Shown here: piece after piece, positions 55,090 to 61,803 of the stretch
How positions within the stretch are numbered: position 1 is the first letter of the stretch
Layout: each line of letters begins with the position of its first letter
Assembly: GCA_964436125.1 (NCBI GenBank)
Contig: CAYTBT010000001.1
Span: forward strand, 62,001-126,000
Source: CAYRFF01 sp964436125
GTDB taxonomy: Bacteria; Bacteroidota; Bacteroidia; Chitinophagales; Saprospiraceae
Length of the DNA stretch: 64,000 bases
Direction: 5' to 3'
The notes under the pieces: generated by a model
What the model saw: the letters and a program-made list of their open reading frames with translations, nothing else
Databases searched by the model: none
Told to the model about the DNA's origin: nothing
Position numbers and translations under genes: made by a program

Positions 55090-56139
55090 ATGAAATCAAT
55101 CAAATCACTGAAAGCTCAGGAACATTTCTTGTCTGATCCACAACTTCAGATAGAAGTTCTTGAAGATAAAGAACAAGATTTCCCATTTTTTAAAGAAAAG
55201 TTGCAAAGTGCCGGCTTGTATCCTTTAAAACCTACCGGAATTGAGATATTTCAGGTGAACATGGGCAAAATGTGTAATCAAACCTGTAAACATTGCCACG
55301 TTGATGCGGGTCCTGATCGCAAGGAAATCATGAGCAGAGAAACGATGAAGTATTGTCTGGCGGCATTGGCGGCTACGGATATTCCATTTGTTGATCTTAC
55401 CGGTGGTGCGCCGGAAATGAACCCGGATTTTCGCTGGTTTGTGGAAGAAATAAGGAAATTGGGGCGTCATATAATGGTGCGTAGTAATCTCACGATAATA
55501 CGAGCCAATAAAAAGTATTATGACCTACCTGATTTTTACAAGAAACACAATATTGAAGTGATTGCTTCCTTGCCTTTCTATTCTAAAGACAGGACAGATC
55601 GTCAGAGAGGCTCCGGGGTGTTTAATACATCGATTCAAGCTCTTCAAATGTTAAATGAAGTCGGTTATGGGAAAGAAAACTCCGACCTCGAGTTGAATCT
55701 GGTGCATAATCCTGCCGGAGCTTTTCTGCCACCACCACAAGCTGCTCTTGAAAAAGAATTTAAGGATGAGTTGAAAGCGCATTTTGGGATTGAGTTCAAT
55801 AATTTATTCGTCATAACGAATCTGCCTATCAGTCGGTATCTAGAAAATCTGTTGAAAACCGATAATTATGAGGATTATATGCGGAAACTCGTCAATGCTT
55901 TCAATCCCGCTGCCGCAAAAAATGTGATGTGTAGGAATACGCTATCCATTGGCTGGGACGGTTATTTGTACGATTGCGATTTCAATCAAATGCTTGAATT
56001 GAAAGTCGGCTGTAAAAATAGCCGGCACATATCCGACTTTGATGAAGAAGCCTTGAATAACAGGGAAATTCTCATAGGCCAGCATTGTTATGGATGCACG
56101 GCCGGTGCGGGCTCGAGCTGTGGTGGGGAGATAGTGTGA
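55090..56139 (+). CDS. arsS: Arsenosugar biosynthesis radical SAM protein ArsS
   Basis: This 349-residue protein has the radical SAM cluster motif C62-x3-C66-x2-C69 (MCNQTCKHCHVDAGPDRKE). LTGGAPEMNPDFRWFVEEIR follows. The C-terminal half is the DUF3641-type domain with the cysteine-rich end HCYGCTAGAGSSCGGEIV. This is the pattern of ArsS, which places a deoxyadenosyl group on methylated arsenic to start arsenosugar synthesis. In this window the related purine nucleoside phosphorylase and CMD protein lie about 1 kb downstream on the other strand. No arsM methyltransferase is visible, so the methylation step must be encoded elsewhere. ArsS relatives of unknown substrate exist, so arsenic specificity is inferred. 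Confidence 0.85.
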   Translation: MKSIKSLKAQEHFLSDPQLQIEVLEDKEQDFPFFKEKLQSAGLYPLKPTGIEIFQVNMGKMCNQTCKHCHVDAGPDRKEIMSRETMKYCLAALAATDIPFVDLTGGAPEMNPDFRWFVEEIRKLGRHIMVRSNLTIIRANKKYYDLPDFYKKHNIEVIASLPFYSKDRTDRQRGSGVFNTSIQALQMLNEVGYGKENSDLELNLVHNPAGAFLPPPQAALEKEFKDELKAHFGIEFNNLFVITNLPISRYLENLLKTDNYEDYMRKLVNAFNPAAAKNVMCRNTLSIGWDGYLYDCDFNQMLELKVGCKNSRHISDFDEEALNNREILIGQHCYGCTAGAGSSCGGEIV

Positions 56140-56180
56140 GGAAGGAGAATTCTTTATTTTTTCTTGTTCTTCTTTTGCAT

Positions 56181-56255
56181 CCGCCGGGTGAAATGCATAC
56201 CGCCAAGGCGGTACAAGTTCTTCGATGCCATCACTCAGTGATGATTTCACCGGGT
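56181..56255. repeat. Nested hairpin cluster after arsS
   Basis: The perfect hairpin TACCGCC-AA-GGCGGTA (56198-56213) and the stem CATCA-CTCAG-TGATG are enclosed by GGTGAAAT and ATTTCACC. It lies about 50 bp after the arsS stop and may help terminate transcription. Confidence 0.5.
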
Positions 56256-56389
56256 AAACCCAAAAAAGAACCAATCTCGATGGCTATCGGGATCAATTGA
56301 GGTAAAGATATGCATTTTATTGAGAACATTTAATCCAATCCGTTTACCTGCCATTCCGGTAAACCGAGTATAGTGCGCTCAGCCTTTCT

Positions 56390-56701
56390 TTAGGCTAATT
56401 GAATAAACTGACCTTCGATTTTTACGTTGAAATTTATATCGGCTCTTAAGGCTTTAAAAACTTTCAATATAGTTTCAATAGTTGCACTATTTGCGTGATT
56501 CTCAAGCTTGGAGATTTGCGATTTATTCACACCGATCAATTTCCCAAGTTCTTCCTGAGTAAGGTTTTGTTCTTTTCGGGTAGCTCTTATCATCCGTCCG
56601 AGAAGCTCCATTCGTAATTCGTATTCGTACTCATCCCTTTCCTTAGTGCCTTTTCTGCCAATATGTTTGTCCTCCATTTCGGACAATGTGTATGTTTTCA
56701 T
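56390..56701 (-). CDS. XRE-family antitoxin-like regulator without a visible toxin partner
   Basis: This 103-residue protein has a helix-turn-helix of the HipB/HigA type: NLTQEELGKLIGVNKSQISK and then LENHANSATIETILKVFKAL. The N-terminal extension (MKTYTLSEMEDKHIGRKGTK) is typical of antitoxins paired with RelE/HigB-type toxins in Bacteroidota, where the toxin gene lies upstream. Upstream here (56702-57123) there is no toxin-like open frame. So it is an orphan antitoxin or a free-standing regulator. It lies between arsS and the phosphorylase gene but on the opposite strand from arsS. Confidence 0.85.
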   Translation of the reverse strand: MKTYTLSEMEDKHIGRKGTKERDEYEYELRMELLGRMIRATRKEQNLTQEELGKLIGVNKSQISKLENHANSATIETILKVFKALRADINFNVKIEGQFIQLA

Positions 56702-57123
56702 TTTATCTATCTTTTATGCTTTCTGTTCTTTTCCATAAAATATTACTTGTAATGAATGTTTCAAAATATCGCAACATCTTTAGCTCTGCAATTTCATTGA
56801 TTGTTTATTTTTAGCTTCCGCAAAAATTTGAAATACCCCCAATATTACAACTTTCTCTTCTCATACCCTAATTTTCCCACAACTCCTGAAGTACAAGGAT
56901 AAGGTACTATTTAAACTTTGCACATATTGTATAGACGCATTACGCAATCTGTATTTATAAAATTTTTACAATTATTGCATGTTTTGGGTCGTAGACTTAT
57001 CGGTGTGTTTTACCGGATTTTTATAGATGGCAAGTACTTTTTCATCTCCTATCGTTGCCGTAAGGCGTGTTCTTACTTCTCCCTTTACGGGATTTTGGTA
57101 AAGATGATTAATGCACTATTTTC
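56702..57123. other. Gene-free spacer with an uptake-like word and a repeat-end sequence
   Basis: This 422-bp spacer has no toxin gene or other credible open frame. GCTTCCGCAAAA at 56814-56825 is a copy of the overrepresented word. ATTGCATGTTTTGGGT at 56974-56989 is the reverse complement of the dispersed repeat end ACCCAAAACATGCAAT found at 58588, so a fragment of that repeat lies here. Confidence 0.5.
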
Positions 57124-57933
57124 TCATAAACTACCGATCACATCAACAAATAAACGGCTTAATACCGAGTCGGCTTTACTTGCCACCTCGATAATCTCAT
57201 CGATATTTATCGGTGATAAATTGTCGGGATCACACTCATCGGTAATTACTGAAACAGCAGCACATTGTAAACCCATATGAACAGCGGCAATTACCTCCGG
57301 AACGGTACTCATTCCCACCATGTCTGCTCCGATTATTTTCAAATACCGGTATTCAGCCCTCGTTTCTAAGGTTGGACCATTTACTGCAGCATACACGCCC
57401 GATTTTAAGTCAATTTGATTTTCTTTTGCTTTTTGACGGAATAAATCACATAAGATTTTATCATAAGGAATGCTCATATCGGGAAAACGACTTCCCAATT
57501 CATCATAGTTTTCACCTATCAGCGGATTTCCCGACTGTAAATTGATATGGTCCTCAATCAAGACTAAATCTCCTTTCTTGAAATCGAGATTAATGCCGCC
57601 GGCAGCATTGGATAGGAACAATTTCGTTATACCGAGTAACTTCATCACACGGACCGGAAAAACGATCTGCTGCATCGAATATCCTTCGTAAAAGTGGAAA
57701 CGCCCTTGCATTATCAGCGCATTTTTTCCTGCTATTGTGCCATAAATCAATTTGCCCTTATGAAATTCAACTGTCGATGTCGGGAAGTGAGGTATGTCTT
57801 CATAAGGAATCTCTTTTATTCTGTGAACTGAGTTTAATAATTGGTTTAGCCCGGTGCCCAGCACAATACCTATCTCTACTTGTGGGATACCATGTTCATT
57901 GAGAAATTGCTTTGCTTCATAAAGTTCCTGCAT
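57124..57933 (-). CDS. Purine nucleoside phosphorylase
   Basis: This 269-residue enzyme belongs to the trimeric PNP/MTAP family. Landmarks are the phosphate-binding IGIVLGTGLNQLL, the MQGRFHFYEGYSMQQI segment, FLSNAAGGINLDF, YAAVNGPTLETRAEYRYLKI and DMVGMSTVPEVIAAVHMG. It cleaves purine nucleosides with phosphate. It is separated from the CMD gene by only 3 bp and is cotranscribed with it. Given arsS nearby, a likely role is to remove adenine from the deoxyadenosyl-arsenic product. A plain purine-salvage role is the alternative and cannot be excluded by sequence. Confidence 0.9.
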   Translation of the reverse strand: MQELYEAKQFLNEHGIPQVEIGIVLGTGLNQLLNSVHRIKEIPYEDIPHFPTSTVEFHKGKLIYGTIAGKNALIMQGRFHFYEGYSMQQIVFPVRVMKLLGITKLFLSNAAGGINLDFKKGDLVLIEDHINLQSGNPLIGENYDELGSRFPDMSIPYDKILCDLFRQKAKENQIDLKSGVYAAVNGPTLETRAEYRYLKIIGADMVGMSTVPEVIAAVHMGLQCAAVSVITDECDPDNLSPINIDEIIEVASKADSVLSRLFVDVIGSL

Positions 57934-57936
57934 AGT

Positions 57937-58272
57937 TTACATCCTTATTTTTTTCACTTTATTCATCATCTGAACGCCATGCACAAGCGATGCTCCGCCG
58001 CGGATAGCCGATGCTACGTGTACCGCTTCCATCATTTGTGCTTCACTCCAGCCTTTTTCATAAGCATCACTGCTATATGCATCAATGCAATATGGGCATT
58101 GTACCGCATGAGCAACGGCGAGAGCGATTAGAGATTTCTCTTTTGCCGAGAGCTCACTATCTTTAAAAACTTCATTATACCATGAAAAGAATTTGTCGCC
58201 CAGCTCTTTCTGGAATTCAGTAATATCTCCAAATTTATTCAAGTCTTCTGATTTGTAGTAATGATTAGCCAT
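57937..58272 (-). CDS. CMD/AhpD-like protein, arsenosugar-associated type
   Basis: This 111-residue carboxymuconolactone-decarboxylase-fold protein has the redox pair C59-x2-C62 in HAVQCPYCIDAYSSDAYEKG. The following EAVHVASAIRGGASLVHGVQ segment is typical of the branch found with arsS genes and described as peroxidase-like. It is the first gene of a two-gene operon with the phosphorylase (3-bp gap). Its chemical role in arsenosugar synthesis is not established; a thiol-redox function is likely from the CxxC. The close packing and family branch make the pathway link reasonable. Confidence 0.85.
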   Translation of the reverse strand: MANHYYKSEDLNKFGDITEFQKELGDKFFSWYNEVFKDSELSAKEKSLIALAVAHAVQCPYCIDAYSSDAYEKGWSEAQMMEAVHVASAIRGGASLVHGVQMMNKVKKIRM

Positions 58273-58954
58273 TTGTTATTTTTCCTATTGAATGAATAAA
58301 ATCATTGTTAAAGACATATATAGAATAAAATCCTTACATACAACTTCAGTAAACGTAGATTTTACATATGTCTGATAATATTTACTCAGTCAATATACGA
58401 GAATATTCTTATTGATGGCAATATCACCAGAAAGTATAATAATGCATTCGTTGAGGAATTTGAATCGATATTCAGCCGATTCTTGAACATAGAACCTAAC
58501 AGAGTTCTGATCTAGCGTACGTACTAGTGCTATTCTACCATTTTCACACAAGTGAACAATACTGTAAAATGCTCTACTCCTTGTAATACCCAAAACATGC
58601 AATTGAAGTATGATTGAGAGTTGTTCCTGATTACCAGAGCCAGTTTGACTGAATGTTAAGCTGTCGAAGGATAACGCATAAGGTTACTAAGCACAGCGAA
58701 TTCCTGCGAGCAGCTAGTATTGAAGCTATTGATTGCCTCGGACAGGAGTCCGTCTTTAGTCTGGCGAAGAAAGAGTACTTTAATCAACTCATTCCAACCA
58801 ATAACAAGAATCTAATGGCCAATAGCTTGCTCTTTCACTACCATCTCAATAAGATTAATTTCATTCTCTGAAATAATCTGAATAAAATATAAGTCGCTAT
58901 TAGTTTGCACATATCCACATTTGCGGTAGCAATAAAATCACAAAAACAAACGAC
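58273..58954. repeat. Gene-free region with a diverged copy of the dispersed repeat
   Basis: From 58588 (ACCCAAAACATGCAAT) to about 58730 the sequence aligns with the repeat copy starting at 28621 (for example TTAAGCTGTCGAAGGAT against TCAAGCTGTCGAAGGAT, and GAGCAGCTAG against GAATAGCTAG). The central hairpin is eroded here. The variant word ATTTGCGGTAGC occurs at 58919. The minus-strand open frame 58390-58602 has no recognisable homology and is not called. Confidence 0.5.
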
Positions 58955-59938
58955 CTAGCCCTCTTCCACGGCATTTTTATTGTACTTGTCGCGATAAGCA
59001 ACCGGAGTGATACCCGTGTATTTCCTAAACAGATTACGGAAAGACTTTGGATCCTTATAGCCCACATCATACATCACTTCATTGACATTTTTACGGCTTG
59101 TTTCCAGGTCTTTCTTAGCCGCTTCCACCTTCACGCGCTGAATGTATTCAAGCACGGTATTATCAGTGGCCTTTTTAAAACGGCGTTCAAGATTACGCCT
59201 GCTTAAAGCAAATTCTTCGGTTAGTTGCTTAATCGCGATCTTTTCCTCGTAGTTTTTCTCGATATAGGTCTGCACCTTCTTAATTTTCTTATCATTGTGA
59301 TCCTTCTGCCCTTCAAATATAATAAAAGGTGACTGGCTATGCCGGTCGATATCGATCTGGAAGGTCTTGGAACAACGGATTGCCATTCGCCTTCCGGCAA
59401 ATTATTCAATGAGATAGAGAATGAGATTGGCAGATGAAAAAGCACCACCGATGGTATAAATCCCATGTTCATCGGTCATAATCTTATCGGTTATCAGCTT
59501 GACATCAGGAAAAAGTTTCTGAAATTGATGTGCCGCTCGCCAATGCGTAGAACAGTTCTTTCCTTTCAAAAGCCCGGTGGAAGCTAATAAAAATGCTCCC
59601 ACACAGAGGCTGGCGATCTCAGTACCTTCTTTATACTGCTCCACAATCCATGGAATAAATGCTTTGCCTTCCTCTACTCCTTTATTAAGGTCACCATCGA
59701 TAGCCGGAATGATGATCAGATTTGTATCCTTCAATTGATCCAGTGTGATATCAGGATGAATGCTGTATCGACCATTGTTCAGCTTTATCGGTCGATTAAT
59801 ACCGGCAATCTGTACGTCGAATAATGGTGGTTCCCCTTGTTGATCTCGAAACCGATTTACCATCTGAAATGCGCGGACAGGGTTGTCAATACTGCCCATA
59901 TAGCTTCCGGACGTTGCGATGAAAGTAATGTGTTTCAT
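58955..59938 (-). pseudogene. GlxA-type AraC regulator (DJ-1/PfpI plus HTH) interrupted by one in-frame stop
   Basis: The first part (59938 to 59402) is a DJ-1/PfpI-like domain with IASLCVGAFLLASTGLLKGK and STHWRAAHQF. It ends LILYLIE followed by TAA. The same frame continues FAGRRMAIRCSKTFQIDIDR, and a full AraC HTH pair ends at 58955 (EFALSRRNLERRFKKA, VGYKDPKSFRNLFRKYTGIT). Intact relatives read LIEKFAGRRMA, so a single AAA to TAA change explains the break. No other damage is seen. The two halves could also be made as separate proteins (an ATG lies at 59386). It is divergent from the VOC and DinB genes, which it may have regulated. Confidence 0.85.
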
Positions 59939-60134
59939 TTGTTCTATATTTTATAACAACAAATATAGTGATTAAATTTGTCGCATTCAACCCCTGAGAA
60001 TGGCGTATTTACCACCATTCACTTTCATAATATCACTATATATTTGTTCAATAATGAGAAAATAATGGATTTAAGCCAGATCCCGGAAGAATAATAAAAA
60101 GGCATTAATTTATAACTATACAAAATACACAATT

Positions 60135-60563
60135 ATGAAATCAGTAAATCCTTACATTAATTTTAATGGTAACGCAGAAGAAGCTTTTCATTTTTATCAA
60201 TCAGTCTTCGGTGGCGAGGTACAACTCGTTCGTTTTAAAGATATGGAAAATAAAATGGGCTTGACGGACGAGGAAAAACTCAACAAGATTGCCTATATTG
60301 CTCTCCCACTAGGTAATGGCACTATGCTCATGGGTGACGATGGTCCGGCTGTATTTGATTTACCCATGCCGGAAAACAGTAATTTCTCTATTTCTTTGGA
60401 AACCGAAAGCCCGGAAGAAGTAAAAAATCTTTTCAGTTCACTATCCAGTGGTGGCGAGAAAACAATGGAGATTCAGGAAACAGAATGGGCAGAATGTTTT
60501 GGAATGTGTACCGATCCTTATGGCGTGAAGTGGATATTAAATTATACCGGTGACAAAATGTAA
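60135..60563 (+). CDS. VOC-superfamily protein, PhnB-like
   Basis: This 142-residue protein has the PhnB-type glyoxalase/VOC fold: VNPYINFNGNAEEAFHFYQS, FGGEVQLVRFKDM, MLMGDDGP and ECFGMCTDPYGVKWILNYTG. Such proteins are usually called 3-demethylubiquinone methyltransferase-like, a historical name; the real activity is unknown. It starts the plus-strand group VOC, DinB and DHFR remnant, divergent from the GlxA-type regulator. This grouping is common in Bacteroidota and suggests a stress- or xenobiotic-linked operon. Confidence 0.88.
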   Translation: MKSVNPYINFNGNAEEAFHFYQSVFGGEVQLVRFKDMENKMGLTDEEKLNKIAYIALPLGNGTMLMGDDGPAVFDLPMPENSNFSISLETESPEEVKNLFSSLSSGGEKTMEIQETEWAECFGMCTDPYGVKWILNYTGDKM

Positions 60564-60623
60564 TCGGATAACAATCGATAATGCATTTCTCAAAGAAAAT
60601 ATTTTAAACTACAAAGTGCATCT

Positions 60624-61172
60624 ATGGATCAATTGATTGAGCATATCGACCAAAACACAAGAAGTTTTGCGGAGTCATTTGGAGGCTTAAGTGCCGAACA
60701 ATTAAACTGGAAACAGAATCCTGAAACCTGGAGCATTGCACAGAATATCCGGCATATCATCGCAATGAATGAAACGTATTTTGACAAAATAGCAGAAATC
60801 AAACATAGAGCAGGGAAAAAGCCATTCATTGCGCGATTTGATTTCATCGTTAATTTTATGGGTAATGCTATTGCTCAGTATGCTCAAGCCGACAGAAAAA
60901 AACGAACTAAGACTTTTAAGCTGTGGAACCCGGCAAAAAGTGATTTCACTGCAACAATCTTGGCAGATTTTGAACGGCATCAGGAAGAATTTAAAGACCA
61001 AATTAAACAGGCTATCCCACTTGTTGAGCAATGTGCAATAATTCAATCTCCGGCAACAAATTTATTGTATTATAAGCTTGAAAAAGCACTTACATTTCTG
61101 GTCAGTCATGAAGAACGGCATTTTAATCAAGCTGAGGAAGTTCTTGAGCAGATGAGTGCGGAAAAGCGTTAA
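60624..61172 (+). CDS. DinB family (DUF664-like) four-helix protein
   Basis: This 182-residue all-helical protein has the DinB metal site layout: WSIAQNIRHIIAMNETYFDK with a histidine in helix two and FLVSHEERHFNQAEEVLEQM with the histidine pair near the C-terminus. Family members are often thiol-dependent transferases or of unknown activity. It follows the VOC gene by 60 bp and is probably cotranscribed. The N-terminus MDQLIEHIDQNTRSFAESFG is normal for the family. No defects were seen. Confidence 0.87.
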   Translation: MDQLIEHIDQNTRSFAESFGGLSAEQLNWKQNPETWSIAQNIRHIIAMNETYFDKIAEIKHRAGKKPFIARFDFIVNFMGNAIAQYAQADRKKRTKTFKLWNPAKSDFTATILADFERHQEEFKDQIKQAIPLVEQCAIIQSPATNLLYYKLEKALTFLVSHEERHFNQAEEVLEQMSAEKR

Positions 61173-61198
61173 ACAATACTTAGAAAAGAAACAATATC

Positions 61199-61306
61199 AT
61201 GAGAAAAATTATCCTTTTATCCTTTATTACACTTGATGGAGATATGCAGGCTCCCGGAGGTCCTGAAGAAGATCCATCCGATGATTTCAAATACGGTGAA
61301 GTTTGA
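61199..61306 (+). pseudogene. Dihydrofolate reductase-family remnant (RibD C-terminal type)
   Basis: The 35-codon frame starts MRKIILLSFITLDGDMQAPG and continues GPEEDPSDDFKYGEV before TGA. This matches the N-terminus of the DHFR/RibD-C family proteins common in Bacteroidota, where the next residues would be GGW and a full domain of about 180 residues. The rest of the gene is missing or unrecognisable. It lies 26 bp after the DinB gene in the same orientation, as the intact gene often does. It is a decayed third member of the operon. Confidence 0.65.
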
Positions 61307-61803
61307 AACATGGGGTCATTTTCCGCAGGAGGAGCAGCCGGAAGTAGTTACAAGGGATACTTGATTTTCTATCGGATGAGCGAAACTATAGTAAGGCCTT
61401 ATTCGTTATGCTGGAACTAGGATAGTGTTGTTAAACATTGTTGTGGGCATATTCTCAGATCGATTATAGCTTAAATGCACATTTTTTTTGATATCAACCG
61501 GGATCTTGGAGAACTTATAGCATATTAAAAGTGAAAATATTTTAGAGCTCTATGTAAGAGAAATTTTATTATTGAAAACAAGGATGATACCAAAACTTCA
61601 TCTCTTCTCTTTTTTCCTGTTGTTGTATATGGGAAACTCAGACAAAACAAACTTATTTTATCACTTTTACAGTCCAAAAAATGGGGAGGCTTCAATTTGA
61701 TTGAAGAAAGTAAAGGAAAAATTGACTATAAATTTCATTAGCTGAAATGAATGACTTATAATTGTAAGTGTTAATAATTTTTTTCAACGAAAATTAAGTT
61801 ATT
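61307..61803. other. AT-rich gap with no supported gene
   Basis: This 497-bp stretch follows the DHFR remnant. It may contain degraded pieces of that gene. A 39-codon frame with a hydrophobic start (ATG at 61585, MIPKLHLFSFFLLLYMGNSD) is noted but has no support from homology or context. No repeats of the families described elsewhere were found. Confidence 0.4.

Noticed and set aside
58390..58602. 70-codon minus-strand frame downstream of the GlxA-type gene
   Set aside because: No homology, no context and partly repeat-derived.
61585..61704. 39-codon frame with a hydrophobic N-terminus
   Set aside because: Too short, without homology or a supported neighbour relation.
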